Source of the DNA: Micrococcus porci
GTDB taxonomy: Bacteria > Actinomycetota > Actinomycetes > Actinomycetales > Micrococcaceae
Direction: 5' to 3'
Length of the DNA stretch: 64,000 bases
NCBI RefSeq assembly: GCF_020097155.1
Contig: NZ_CP083691.1
Span: 1,612,001 to 1,676,000, forward strand
Positions within the stretch are counted from its first letter, which is position 1. Each line of letters starts with the position of its first letter. The notes beneath the pieces are model-generated. The model did not search any database and was not told the DNA's origin. It saw only the letters and a program-made list of their open reading frames with translations. The position numbers and the translations under genes are program-made. This document shows positions 33,171 to 42,440 of the stretch, piece by piece.

Positions 33171-35231
33171 GTGGCCCGCGTGCTGCTGGACAGCCCCGTT
33201 CCCCACCTGGATCGGGAGTTCGACTACCTGGTCCCGCCCGCCCTCGACGAGCGGGCGGTGCCCGGCTCCCGCGTCTCGGTCCGCTTCGGTGGCCGCGAGA
33301 CGACGGGCTGGCTCGTTGAGCGGGTCGCCGCGCCGGCCACCCACGCCCGGCTCACCGAGCTGGCCGGCGTCCTGACGGCGGTGCCCCCGCTCACCGAGCA
33401 CGTCCTGGCCGTGGCCCGCGCCGTGGCCGCCCGTCAGGCCGGCGTCGTCTCCGACGTCCTGCGCTCCGCCGTGCCGCCGCGGGTGGTGAGCGTGGAGAAG
33501 GAGGTGCTCGCCGAGCTCGCGTCCGGCCCGGAGGTCGACCACCCCGTTCAGGGGGTCGTCGCGGACCCGCACGCCCGCCTGGTGTGGGAGGAGCTCACGG
33601 GGGGCACGGCGTTCGTGGCGTCCGCCGTGGCCGGTGACCCCGTCCGGGCGGCCGCCGTGGTGCCCAGCCGCGTGGGGGACTGGGACGAGTCCTCCGCGCT
33701 CGCCGCGCTGGCCACCGCCGTCTCCCGTGCCGGCGGGGGAGTGCTCCTCCTCGTGCCCGACCACCGGGACCTCGACCGGCTCAGCGCGGCCCTCGCCCGC
33801 GAGGTGGGTGAGGACGGGTTCGTGCGGGTCGGCTCCGAGGACGGCAACACCCCGAGGTACCGGGCCCACCTGCGCGCGCTGACCGGCCTGGCCCGGGTGG
33901 TCGCCGGCACCCGCGCCGCCGCGTGGGCGCCCGTGCAGGATCTCCGCCTGGTGGTGGTGTGGGACGACGGAGACGACGCCCACGCCGAGCCGCGCGCGCC
34001 GTACTTCCACGTCCGGGAGGTGGCCCTCGAGCGCGCCCGGCAGTCCGGCAGCGCGCTCCTGTTCGCGGGCCCGTCCCGGTCCGTGCCCGTGCAGCGGCTG
34101 GTGGAGCACGGCTGGCTCCTGGAGGTCTCCGCGGACCGCGCGTCGCAGCGGGCGGCGAGCCCCCGCATCGTGGCGTCGGCGGACTCGTGGGAGTCCGCCC
34201 GGGACCCGTTCGCCCGGCGGGCTCGCCTGCCGCACGCGGCGTGGGCCGCCGCGGGGGAGGCGCTCTCGGGGCCGACGCCCGGCCCGGTCCTGGTGCAGGT
34301 GGCCCGCGCGGGATTCATCCCCGCCGTCGTGTGCGGGCGGTGCCGCACCCCCGCCCGCTGCCGCGTGTGCGCGGGACCGCTGGCCTTCCGGGACCGACGG
34401 TCCGCCGAGCGGGGCGAGCTGGCCTGCCGCTGGTGCGGCACGCGCGAGCGGGACTTCCACTGCGCCGAGTGCGGGTTCACCGGCCTGCGCGCCGGGGTCC
34501 GCGGCGTGGACCGCACCGCAGAGGAGCTGGGCCGTGCCTTCCCCCAGGTCCCCGTCCACTCCTCCTCGGCGGACCACCGGCTCGGCGAGGTCGGGGAGGG
34601 TCCCGCCCTCGTGGTGGCCACCGTGGGCGCGGAGCCGCACGCCCGCGGCGGCTACGCGGCCGCCCTGCTGCTGGACGGCGACGCCCAGCTGCAGCGCGAG
34701 GGCCTCGACGTGCCCGTGCGCGTCCTGACCCGCTGGCTCGCGGCGGCCTCACTGGTGCGCCCGGCCGCCGAGGGCGGGACCGTGGTGGTCACCGCCGAGC
34801 ACGACGCCGCCGTCGGCGCCCTCGTGCGCCGCGACCCCCAGGGGTTCGCCGGGCACCTGCTGGCGGAGCGCCGCGAGCTCCACCTGCCGCCCGCCGGCCG
34901 CCTTGCCGAGGTCACGGGGGAGGCGGGCGCCGTCGCCGAGTACCTCGCGCTGGTGGAGGCGGCGCGGCGCGAGCGTCGGCGCGTCGGCCCGGACGCGGAC
35001 CCCTCCCTGGACCTCGACGTGGAGGCCCGGCCCGGGGACGCGACACCCCTGCCGTGGATCGGCCCGGTGCCGGACGTCGCGGACGAGTCCCGCTCGCGCG
35101 CCCTGCTGCTGTTCCCCTGGGCGGCGTCGGCGGCCACCGTGGACGCCCTGCGGGTGGCCCGCTCCGCCGCCAGCGCGCGCCGCGAGCGCTCCGCCGTCCG
35201 GGTCCGCCTGGACCCGCCGGGCGTGCTCTGA
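33171..35231 (+). CDS. priA: primosomal protein N' (PriA) lacking helicase motifs
   Basis: Replication restart protein in its degenerate actinobacterial form. The 686 residues keep the N-terminal DNA-binding domain (DSPVPHLDREFDYLVP, about 6-21) and the Cys-rich zinc cluster CGRCRTPARCRVCAGP with CRWCGTRERDFHCAECG (about 386-401 and 421-437). No Walker A is present where helicase motif I should be, and no DEEH motif II. It probably binds forks and partners without unwinding. The start is uncertain: GTG at 33171 is the first usual start codon, yet the 87 in-frame bases after the metK stop also read like protein (LFALAEPEERPRLPD). Confidence 0.88.
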   Translation: MARVLLDSPVPHLDREFDYLVPPALDERAVPGSRVSVRFGGRETTGWLVERVAAPATHARLTELAGVLTAVPPLTEHVLAVARAVAARQAGVVSDVLRSAVPPRVVSVEKEVLAELASGPEVDHPVQGVVADPHARLVWEELTGGTAFVASAVAGDPVRAAAVVPSRVGDWDESSALAALATAVSRAGGGVLLLVPDHRDLDRLSAALAREVGEDGFVRVGSEDGNTPRYRAHLRALTGLARVVAGTRAAAWAPVQDLRLVVVWDDGDDAHAEPRAPYFHVREVALERARQSGSALLFAGPSRSVPVQRLVEHGWLLEVSADRASQRAASPRIVASADSWESARDPFARRARLPHAAWAAAGEALSGPTPGPVLVQVARAGFIPAVVCGRCRTPARCRVCAGPLAFRDRRSAERGELACRWCGTRERDFHCAECGFTGLRAGVRGVDRTAEELGRAFPQVPVHSSSADHRLGEVGEGPALVVATVGAEPHARGGYAAALLLDGDAQLQREGLDVPVRVLTRWLAAASLVRPAAEGGTVVVTAEHDAAVGALVRRDPQGFAGHLLAERRELHLPPAGRLAEVTGEAGAVAEYLALVEAARRERRRVGPDADPSLDLDVEARPGDATPLPWIGPVPDVADESRSRALLLFPWAASAATVDALRVARSAASARRERSAVRVRLDPPGVL

Positions 35232-35263
35232 CGCCTCCGGGCCGGGAGTCAGGGGTGCGTCAG
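35228..35263. terminator. bidirectional hairpin spanning both stop codons
   Basis: CTGACGC at 35228-35234 pairs with GCGTCAG at 35257-35263. Each arm holds the stop codon of one of the two convergent genes (priA and the hydrolase). The 7-base stem is modest. Confidence 0.4.
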
Positions 35264-36309
35264 GCGCCGGCGGCGAGCCACTCCCGCAGCAGTCGCGCGC
35301 ACGCGGCCGGCCGCTCGTAGTGGAGCAGGTGTCCGACGCCGTCCAGCACGTGGAGCTCCGGGACGCCGCCCGCGGCGGCGATCCGCGCGGCGAGCGCCTC
35401 CTGCGCCGCGACGGAGCCCAGGGGATCCTCGCGGCCGGCGACGAGCAGGACCGGCAGGTCCAGGCGGTCCGCCGCCTGCGCGACGGTGCCCGTGCTCGAG
35501 GCGCGGTAGGACTCGGAGAGCATGCGGGCGGAGGCGAAGCCGGAGAAGAAGCGCCGGTGTTGGTCATGGGTGTAGGCCAGGACGTCCCTGTCCCGCGTGC
35601 GCGACATCGCCTGCGTGGTCACCCACACCACGGGCGGCGCGCCGAGCAGCAGCCGGCTCACCCGCTCCGGCAGGCGCGCCGCCGCCTCGTAGTACGCCTC
35701 CGCGACGCCGGCCAGCAGCCGGTCTGCGCGCGAGCCGGACGCGTCCAGGGCGGGCTCGGCGATGGGGTTGAGGAGCGCGAGCGCGGGCCAGGCGCCGGAA
35801 TCCCGTTGCACGAGGTGCGCCGCGACGACGGTGCCGTAGGAGTGCGCCACCAGCACCGGCGGCGCGTCCAGGCCGAGCGCCGCCACGGCGGCGGCGAGCG
35901 CGTCCGCGTGGTGGGCCACCGTGTGCTCGGCGTCGGGGAAGGGATCGGAGGCACCGAATCCGGGCAGCTCCACGGAGGAGACGCCGAACTCGGGCAGGCA
36001 GTCCGCCAGCAGCTGGAGACCGTGGTGGTCCCCGCGGAACCCGTGCACGAACACCAGGTGGGGGCGCGCGGCGCCGGCCACGGAGGCGCCCGACGACGGC
36101 GCGGCGTCGTGCTGCCACACCGCGACCGAGAGGGGCGCGCCGCTGATCGGGTCCGGCACGGCGACGTCCCGCCGACGGGGGACGCGCACGTCGTGCCCCG
36201 TCAGGGCGCGGGGGGGCGTCGTCGGTGCCGGGATGCGGAGCCGGTGCCACGGCCGGATCGGGCGGGGCCCGGCGGGGGAGGCCGGGTCGGCGTCGTGGGG
36301 TGCGGGCAT
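35260..36309 (-). CDS. alpha/beta-fold hydrolase
   Basis: 349-residue hydrolase of unknown substrate. After about 80 Pro/Ala-rich residues come the oxyanion-loop motif VFVHGFRGDHHGL (about 86-98), the nucleophile elbow AHSYGTVVAAH (about 154-164, Ser nucleophile) and an acid site near GREDPLGS. The catalytic His is in LDGVGHLLHYE (about 323-333). No signal peptide is seen. ATG at 36309 has no Shine-Dalgarno sequence; TACGCT ends six bases upstream, so the mRNA may be leaderless. An esterase or C-C hydrolase is possible. It is divergent from the YkvI-type transporter. Confidence 0.85.
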   Translation of the reverse strand: MPAPHDADPASPAGPRPIRPWHRLRIPAPTTPPRALTGHDVRVPRRRDVAVPDPISGAPLSVAVWQHDAAPSSGASVAGAARPHLVFVHGFRGDHHGLQLLADCLPEFGVSSVELPGFGASDPFPDAEHTVAHHADALAAAVAALGLDAPPVLVAHSYGTVVAAHLVQRDSGAWPALALLNPIAEPALDASGSRADRLLAGVAEAYYEAAARLPERVSRLLLGAPPVVWVTTQAMSRTRDRDVLAYTHDQHRRFFSGFASARMLSESYRASSTGTVAQAADRLDLPVLLVAGREDPLGSVAAQEALAARIAAAGGVPELHVLDGVGHLLHYERPAACARLLREWLAAGA

Positions 36310-36315
36310 GGGGCC

Positions 36316-36321
36316 AGCGTA
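36316..36321 (-). promoter_or_regulatory. -10 box of the alpha/beta hydrolase gene, leaderless
   Basis: TACGCT on the minus strand, six bases from the ATG at 36309, where no ribosome-binding site is present. Confidence 0.45.
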
Positions 36322-36385
36322 GTGAGGTGCCCCGCCGTGACGGACTCCACGTCCGGGGATCCTGTCCGCTGCCGGCCGGTACGCC

Positions 36386-36391
36386 TAGCGT
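36386..36391 (+). promoter_or_regulatory. -10 box of the YkvI-type transporter gene
   Basis: TAGCGT in the 150-base gap between divergent genes, giving a leader of about 60 bases with GAAAGG before the GTG start. Confidence 0.4.
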
Positions 36392-36459
36392 GGACGGGTC
36401 CGCGCCGCGGCGAGCGCGCCCGTCGTGGATCGTCCCCGCACCCCACGAAAGGCACCCGC

Positions 36460-37797
36460 GTGCAGAAGTCCGCCGCCCTCAGATCCGTCCAGCTCGCCCT
36501 CGCCTTCGTCGGCCTCCTGGTCGGAGCGGGCTTCGCCACCGGGGCCGAGGTCATCCAGTACTTCGTCGGATTCGGGGAGGTCGGCATCGGGGGCGCGCTG
36601 CTCGCCGGCGTCCTGGTGGCCGTGGGCGGCGCCGTGGCCCTCCAGCTCGGCAGCCTCTTCCTGGCCGCGGACCACAAGGTCGTGTTCCGCAGTGTCTCGC
36701 ACCCTGTGATGGCCAGGATCCTCGACGCCGTGGTGACCGTGACGCTGTTCGCGATCGGCTTCGTCATGCTCGCCGGCGCCGGCTCGACCCTGGCGCAGCA
36801 GCTCGGGTGGCCCGTCTGGGCGGGCGCCGCGCTGATGACGGCCATGGTCATCGTCACCGGCATGCTCGACGTCGAGAAGGTCTCCGCGATCATCGGCATG
36901 ATCACGCCGCTGATCATCATCGCGGTGGTCGCCGGCTTCGCCTACGTCGTGGCGACGCACGAGGGCCCCTTCACCGTGAACGACTCCCTGGCCGTGCAGG
37001 CCGTCACGCCGGTGTCCCCGTGGTGGCTGTCCTCGATCAACTACTTCGGCCTCGTCGTGGTCATGGCCGTCTCCATGTGCGTCGTCATCGGCGGCTCCAC
37101 CTCGAGCCCGCGCGAGGCCTTCGTCGGCGGCCTGGTCGGCGGCGTCGTGTACACGGTCCTGCTGGTGCTGGCCTCCGTTCTCCTGTACCTCGGCTACGCC
37201 GAACTCGGCACCGCGGACGTGCCCATGCTCCAGCTCTTCGCGTCGATCCACCCGGCACTCGGCTGGGCGATGGTGGTGGTCATCTACCTGATGATCTACA
37301 ACACCGCCATCGGCATGTTCTACGCCCTCGGCCGCCGCCTGACCGCGGAGCGCCCCGGCCTCTACCGCCCCGCGTTCGTCGGCGTCACCCTCGCGGCCTT
37401 CGCCGTGAGCTTCCTCGGGTTCGGCGACCTCATGAACTACGTCTACCCTGCGCTGGGCTATCTGGGCATCGTGCTGGCGGTCGTGCTCCTCGTCTGGTGG
37501 GCCGCCCACCGCGATGACATCGCCGCCGAGTCGGGCCTGCGCCTGCGCCTCCTCGCGCTGCTGCGCCTGCGCGAGCACCCGGAGAAGACCTTCACGCGGC
37601 AGCACGCCGTGATCCTGCAGGAGACCGCGGAGGAGTCCGTCGCCCCGACCGAGACCGTCACGGAGATGATGGAGGCCGACGCGGTGGCCGTCATCGAGGC
37701 CGAGGACCCCGACCTCCTCCCCGCCGCCGACGAGACCGCCGGCCGCGGCGGCGCCGACCACGGCGGCGCGGACGGGTCGGCCGCCGCCCGCGGCTGA
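36460..37797 (+). CDS. YkvI-family membrane transporter
   Basis: Polytopic membrane protein of 445 residues with about ten helices. The first, LALAFVGLLVGAGFATGAEV (about 9-28), has the unwound-helix glycine pattern of sodium-coupled LeuT-fold carriers, and the whole matches the YkvI family of unknown substrate. A helix block near KVSAIIGMITPLIIIAVVAG fits the same fold. The C-terminal 90 residues are cytoplasmic and charged, ending in a Gly/Asp/Ala-rich tail that relatives often lack. GTG at 36460 follows GAAAGG. A strong hairpin follows, so it is probably transcribed alone. Confidence 0.82.
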   Translation: MQKSAALRSVQLALAFVGLLVGAGFATGAEVIQYFVGFGEVGIGGALLAGVLVAVGGAVALQLGSLFLAADHKVVFRSVSHPVMARILDAVVTVTLFAIGFVMLAGAGSTLAQQLGWPVWAGAALMTAMVIVTGMLDVEKVSAIIGMITPLIIIAVVAGFAYVVATHEGPFTVNDSLAVQAVTPVSPWWLSSINYFGLVVVMAVSMCVVIGGSTSSPREAFVGGLVGGVVYTVLLVLASVLLYLGYAELGTADVPMLQLFASIHPALGWAMVVVIYLMIYNTAIGMFYALGRRLTAERPGLYRPAFVGVTLAAFAVSFLGFGDLMNYVYPALGYLGIVLAVVLLVWWAAHRDDIAAESGLRLRLLALLRLREHPEKTFTRQHAVILQETAEESVAPTETVTEMMEADAVAVIEAEDPDLLPAADETAGRGGADHGGADGSAAARG

Positions 37798-37814
37798 ACC
37801 GCGCCGACCCACCG

Positions 37815-37848
37815 CCCCCCCCCCCGGACGACGACGTCGTGCGGGGGG
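37815..37848 (+). terminator. hairpin with poly-C arm before leuS
   Basis: A run of eleven C (37815-37825) can pair with GGGGGG (37843-37848) around the self-complementary ACGACGTCGT. It lies 18 bases past the transporter stop. Confidence 0.55.
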
Positions 37849-37885
37849 CCGTCGTCGTGGTGGCGGTCCCAGGCGGACGCCGCCG

Positions 37886-37891
37886 TAGGAT
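37886..37891 (+). promoter_or_regulatory. -10 box of leuS
   Basis: TAGGAT 78 bases before the leuS start, the same hexamer as at metK and holA. No leucine T-box or leader peptide was recognised in the short leader. Confidence 0.5.
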
Positions 37892-37969
37892 GGTCGGGCC
37901 TGCCGCACCGGCCATCGTGCCGGGCGCCCAGCATCCGAGCACCCCGACTGCGTGAGGACACGAACCACC

Positions 37970-40474
37970 GTGAGCCAGACCCCCGAGAGCGCCGCACCGG
38001 CCACCCCCCAAGTCCCCGAGGACGCCGAGTATGCGTTCAGCGAGGTCGAGGCGCGCTGGGCCGGGTACTGGGAGCAGGCCGGCACCTTCACGCCGCGCGG
38101 CGACGGGTCCGCGACCCGCACCGTGGTCGACATGTTCCCCTACCCCTCCGGCGACCTCCACATGGGCCACGCCGAGGCCTTCGCCATGGGCGACGTCCTG
38201 GCCCGGTACTGGCTGCAGCGCGGCTACGACGTCCTCCACCCGATCGGCTGGGACTCCTTCGGCCTCCCCGCGGAGAACGCCGCCATCAAGCGCAACGCGC
38301 ACCCCGCCGAGTGGACCTACGCGAACATCGAGACCCAGAAGCGCTCCTTCCAGCGCTACGGCATCGCGGTGGACTGGTCGCGCGAGCTGCACACCTCGGA
38401 CCCCGAGTACTACCGCTGGACCCAGTGGCTGTTCCAGCAGCTGTACAGGAAGGGCCTGGCGTACCGGAAGGACTCCCCGGTCAACTGGTGCCCCCAGGAC
38501 CAGACCGTGCTCGCCAACGAGCAGGTCGTGGACGGGAAGTGCGAGCGCTGCGGGGCCGAGGTCACCAAGCGCGAGCTGAACCAGTGGTACTTCCGGATCA
38601 CCGAGTACGCCGACGCCCTGCTCGACGACATGGACCAGCTCACCGGGCACTGGCCCGAGCGCGTGCTGGCCATGCAGCGCAACTGGATCGGCCGCTCCGA
38701 GGGCGCCCACGTGGACTTCCAGGTGGAGGACGGTCCCGCCGTCACCGTCTTCACCACCCGCCCCGACACCCTCCACGGCGCCACCTTCATGGTGGTGGCC
38801 GCCGACGCGCCCCTGGCCCTCGAGCTGGTCGACGACGAGCACCGCGCCGCGCTCGAGGCCTACCGCGAGGAGCTGAAGAAGGCCTCGGACATCGAGCGTC
38901 AGGCCACCGACCGCCCGAAGACCGGCGTGTTCCTGGGCCGTCATGCCGTCAACCCGCTCACCGGTGAACGGCTCCCCATGTGGGCCTCCGACTACGTGCT
39001 GGCCGACTACGGCACCGGCGCCATCATGGCCGTGCCCGCGCACGACCAGCGCGACCTGGACTTCGCCCGGGCCATGGACCTGCCGGTGCGCACCGTCGTG
39101 GACACCGGTGAGGAGGACCCGGCGGTCTCCGGCGTCGCCACCACCGGCGAGGGCACCCTGGTGAACTCGGGCGAGCTCGACGGCCTGTCCAAGGCCGACG
39201 GCATCGCCCGTGCCATCGAGATCGTCCAGGAGCGCGGCACCGGCCGCGGCACCACCACCTACCGCCTGCGCGACTGGCTGCTCTCCCGTCAGCGCTTCTG
39301 GGGCACCCCCATCCCCGTGGTGCACTGCCCCGAGCACGGCGAGGTGCTGGTCCCCGAGGACCAGCTGCCGGTGCTGCTGCCCACGGACCTCAAGGGCGGG
39401 CAGCTGGCCCCCAAGGGCCAGTCGCCGCTGGCCGCCGCCGAGGAGTGGGTGAACGTGCCGTGCCCCGAGTGCGGGGCGCCGGCCCGCCGGGACTCGGACA
39501 CGATGGACACCTTCGTGGACTCGTCCTGGTACTTCCTCCGCTACGCGTCCCCGTGGGACGAGCAGCAGGTCTTCGACCCGGAGCTGGTGAAGACCTGGCT
39601 GCCCGTCGACCAGTACGTGGGCGGCGTCGAGCACGCCATCCTGCACCTGCTCTACGCCCGGTTCTTCACCAAGGCCCTCCACGATCTGGGGCTCGTGCCC
39701 TTCACGGAGCCCTTCCGCGCCCTGCTGAACCAGGGCCAGGTGCTCAACGGCGGCAAGGCCATGTCGAAGTCGCTGGGCAACGGCGTGGACCTCGGCCAGC
39801 AGCTCGACGAGTTCGGCGTCGACGCCGTCCGCACCACCATGGTGTTCGCCTCCCCGCCGGAGGACGACGTGGACTGGGCCGACGTCGCCCCGGCCGCGGC
39901 CGGAAAGTTCCTCGCCCGCGCCTGGCGGCTGGCCCGCGACGTGCGCGCCGCCGGCACCCCGGCGGGCGACCCGGCCCAGGGCTCGGCGGCGCTGCGCCGC
40001 GTCACCCACCGCACCGTGCACGAGGCCGCGGCCCTCGTCGAGGACCACAAGTTCAACGTGGTGGTGGCCAAGACCATGGAGCTGGTGAACGCCACCCGCA
40101 AGGAGATCGACGGCGGCGCCGGCGCCGCCGACCCCGCCGTCCGCGAGGCGGCCGAGGCCGTCGCGATCCTGCTGTCCCTGGTGGCGCCCTACGTGGCCGA
40201 GGACATGTGGGCCATGCTCGGCCACGAGCCCTCCGTGGTCCGCGCCGGCTGGCCCGCGGTGGACGAGTCGCTGCTCGTCGAGGACACGGTGACCGCCGTC
40301 GTCCAGGTCAAGGGCAAGGTCCGCGATCAGCTCCAGGTGCCGGCGGACGTCTCCGCCGCGGACCTCGAGGCCGCGGCCCGCGCGTCCGCCAAGGTCCGGG
40401 CGTTCATCGGCGACGCGGAGATCGTCAAGGTGATCGTGCGCGAGCCCAAGCTGGTCAACCTGGTCATCCGCTGA
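37970..40474 (+). CDS. leuS: leucyl-tRNA synthetase
   Basis: Charges tRNA-Leu. The 834-residue class I enzyme has the HIGH-type motif [15 protein letters not shown] (about 55-69), the CP1 editing domain with [15 protein letters not shown] (about 260-274), zinc-binding Cys pairs (CPEHGEV and CPECGAP) and the KMSKS motif as [10 protein letters not shown] (about 595-604). GTG at 37970 is chosen over GTG at 37952 because GAGGACA precedes it at suitable distance. degV follows after 80 bases. Confidence 0.97.
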   Translation: MSQTPESAAPATPQVPEDAEYAFSEVEARWAGYWEQAGTFTPRGDGSATRTVVDMFPYPSGDLHMGHAEAFAMGDVLARYWLQRGYDVLHPIGWDSFGLPAENAAIKRNAHPAEWTYANIETQKRSFQRYGIAVDWSRELHTSDPEYYRWTQWLFQQLYRKGLAYRKDSPVNWCPQDQTVLANEQVVDGKCERCGAEVTKRELNQWYFRITEYADALLDDMDQLTGHWPERVLAMQRNWIGRSEGAHVDFQVEDGPAVTVFTTRPDTLHGATFMVVAADAPLALELVDDEHRAALEAYREELKKASDIERQATDRPKTGVFLGRHAVNPLTGERLPMWASDYVLADYGTGAIMAVPAHDQRDLDFARAMDLPVRTVVDTGEEDPAVSGVATTGEGTLVNSGELDGLSKADGIARAIEIVQERGTGRGTTTYRLRDWLLSRQRFWGTPIPVVHCPEHGEVLVPEDQLPVLLPTDLKGGQLAPKGQSPLAAAEEWVNVPCPECGAPARRDSDTMDTFVDSSWYFLRYASPWDEQQVFDPELVKTWLPVDQYVGGVEHAILHLLYARFFTKALHDLGLVPFTEPFRALLNQGQVLNGGKAMSKSLGNGVDLGQQLDEFGVDAVRTTMVFASPPEDDVDWADVAPAAAGKFLARAWRLARDVRAAGTPAGDPAQGSAALRRVTHRTVHEAAALVEDHKFNVVVAKTMELVNATRKEIDGGAGAADPAVREAAEAVAILLSLVAPYVAEDMWAMLGHEPSVVRAGWPAVDESLLVEDTVTAVVQVKGKVRDQLQVPADVSAADLEAAARASAKVRAFIGDAEIVKVIVREPKLVNLVIR

Positions 40475-40554
40475 CCGCACCGGCACACTGGGCGGGCCGG
40501 GTCCTCGGGGCCCGGCCCGCTCCCATCGACGACGACGACGAGGAGGACCCGGCC

Positions 40555-41544
40555 ATGGCGAGCACCTCCCAGTGGCTCGAGGACGCGGTGGAGCGGCTGC
40601 GCGCCCGCCGCGGGCAGCTCGTGGGCCGCGCCCGCTACGGGCTCAAGCCGGCCCGACGGGACCGCACGGGCATCGTCACCGACTCCGCGGCGGCCCTGCC
40701 GGTCGAGGTCTTCGCCCACCCCTTCGCCGCCGGGATCCGGCAGGTCGCCCTCCCGGTGATGGTGGGGGAGCAGATCCACGTGGAGGGCGACGCCGACCTC
40801 GACTTGGAGCTCCAGCTCGCCCTCGCCGCGGGGACGCCGGTGCGGACGTCGCGCCCCGCCCCGGGGGCGTTCCGGGCGGCCTACGCCGACCTGGCCCAGG
40901 CCGGGTGCGCGCGGATCCTGTCCGTCCACCTGTCCGGGGAGCTGTCCGGCACGGTCGAGGCCGCGCGGCTCGCGGCGGCCGACGCCCCCGTCCCCGTGGT
41001 CGTCCTCGACTCGAGGACCGCCGGCCTGGCGCTGGGGCACGCCGTCCTCGACGCCGCCGTGGAGGCCGGGTTCGGACGGCCCCTGGACCAGGTGGCGGCG
41101 ATCGCCCAGGCGTGCGCGGACCAGAGCTCGGTCCTGTTCACCGTGCCCCACCTGGAGCAGCTGCGCCGCGGAGGTCGGATCGGGGCCGTGCCGTCCCTGC
41201 TGGGGGCGCTGCTGCAGGTCCGGCCCGTCCTGGGCCTCCAGGACGGATCCGTCCACCTGGTGGACCGCGCGAGGACGAGCCCCCGCGCCCTGGAGCGCAT
41301 GGTGGACCTCGCCCGGGAGCGCGCGGCCGGTGGCCCCGCGCGGATCGCGGTGCACGAGTACGGGGATCCGGCCGGTGCAACGGCGCTGGCGGAGCGCCTG
41401 CAGTCCGCCTCCGCCACGCCTGTCCCCGTCGTCCCGCTGCCGGCGGTCCTGGCCGCGCATCTGGGACTGGGGACGCTGGCCGTCGTCCTGAGCCCCCTCG
41501 AACCGGTCCCGTCGACCTCGTCCTCTCCTGCACAGGCGAACTGA
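40555..41544 (+). CDS. DegV family fatty-acid-binding protein
   Basis: 329-residue member of the DegV family, which holds a fatty acid between two domains; some members (FakB) present fatty acids to the kinase FakA. Here GIVTDSAAALPVEVF (about 37-51), the loop VRTSRPAPGAF (about 94-104), and HLSGELSGTVEAARLAA (about 125-141) mark the family. FTVPHLEQLRRGGRIG (about 198-213) is also typical. ATG at 40555 has the strong site AGGAGGA. No FakA gene is nearby, so its partner is unknown. Confidence 0.9.
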   Translation: MASTSQWLEDAVERLRARRGQLVGRARYGLKPARRDRTGIVTDSAAALPVEVFAHPFAAGIRQVALPVMVGEQIHVEGDADLDLELQLALAAGTPVRTSRPAPGAFRAAYADLAQAGCARILSVHLSGELSGTVEAARLAAADAPVPVVVLDSRTAGLALGHAVLDAAVEAGFGRPLDQVAAIAQACADQSSVLFTVPHLEQLRRGGRIGAVPSLLGALLQVRPVLGLQDGSVHLVDRARTSPRALERMVDLARERAAGGPARIAVHEYGDPAGATALAERLQSASATPVPVVPLPAVLAAHLGLGTLAVVLSPLEPVPSTSSSPAQAN

Positions 41545-41614
41545 CCATTCCATCCCTCCACCGAACCCCTGAGGCATCGGGTGGGCGCACCCGCGCGGTG
41601 GCCAGGCTGGGCGC

Positions 41615-42412
41615 ATGGACACGAAGACCCTGACCCCCGCCGTCGACGAGCCGGACTGGGAGGACCCGCCGCCCCGCGGCCCCCTGCTGCGGTGGCGCAC
41701 CGCCGGTGCCGGACTGACGCTCGTCGCGATCCTCGGGCTGACCTGGTGGCTGGTGGCCTGGCTGACGGCGCCGGCCCCGCCCGACGCCGTGCCCGCGGGC
41801 GCGGTGGGATCGGCCTCGGCCGCGGGGTCCGCGGCCCACGAGGCAAGCGCCGCTCCCCTCAGGGCGACGGCGGCGACCCCCGAGGGCCAGGACGGCGGCG
41901 GGCGGTCCGCCGCGGCCGCGAACCCCTCGGGACGCGTCCGGGTGCACGTCGTCGGCCAGGTGCGACGCCCGGGCGTCGTCGAGCTGCCCGCGGGGGCCCG
42001 GGTGGCCGACGCCGTCGCCGCCGCGGGCGGCGCCCGCGAACTCGCCCGCACCGACCGGATCAACCTCGCCGCACCCGTCGTGGACGGTCAGCAGGTCGTG
42101 GTGCCGGACGCGCAGACCGCCGTCGAGCCTGCGGCCGTGGCGGGTGAGGCTCCGGACGGCGGTCCGACGCCGCGCACCGGGTCGGGCGCGAGTGCGGCGG
42201 ACGGCTCCGGAGGCGGGCCGGCCACGGTGGACTTGAACACGGCCGACCTCGCCGCCCTGCAGACCCTGCCCGGAGTCGGCCCGGCCACGGCCGAGAAGAT
42301 CATCGCCCAGCGGGAATCGGTCGGACCCTTCAGCGGGCTGCAGGACCTCGACGCGGTCCCCGGCATCGGCCCGGCCACTCTCGACCGGCTCAAGGACCAC
42401 GTCACGTGGTGA
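41615..42412 (+). CDS. comEA: ComEA-type DNA-uptake protein
   Basis: Membrane-anchored receptor that binds incoming double-stranded DNA. The 265 residues have one membrane helix (LTLVAILGLTWWLVAWL, about 33-49), a low-complexity Ala/Gly linker, a SLBB domain (VHVVGQVRRPGVVELPAGAR, about 110-129) and a C-terminal helix-hairpin-helix pair. The pair is LNTADLAALQTLPGVGPATA (about 207-226) and VPGIGPATLDRL (about 248-259). ATG at 41615 has no Shine-Dalgarno sequence; CAGGCT ends six bases before it. It stands next to comEC. Natural transformation is established for Micrococcus luteus. Confidence 0.93.
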   Translation: MDTKTLTPAVDEPDWEDPPPRGPLLRWRTAGAGLTLVAILGLTWWLVAWLTAPAPPDAVPAGAVGSASAAGSAAHEASAAPLRATAATPEGQDGGGRSAAAANPSGRVRVHVVGQVRRPGVVELPAGARVADAVAAAGGARELARTDRINLAAPVVDGQQVVVPDAQTAVEPAAVAGEAPDGGPTPRTGSGASAADGSGGGPATVDLNTADLAALQTLPGVGPATAEKIIAQRESVGPFSGLQDLDAVPGIGPATLDRLKDHVTW

Positions 42413-42440
42413 GGCGGGAGCGACGCCCTCGTGGTGCGGT

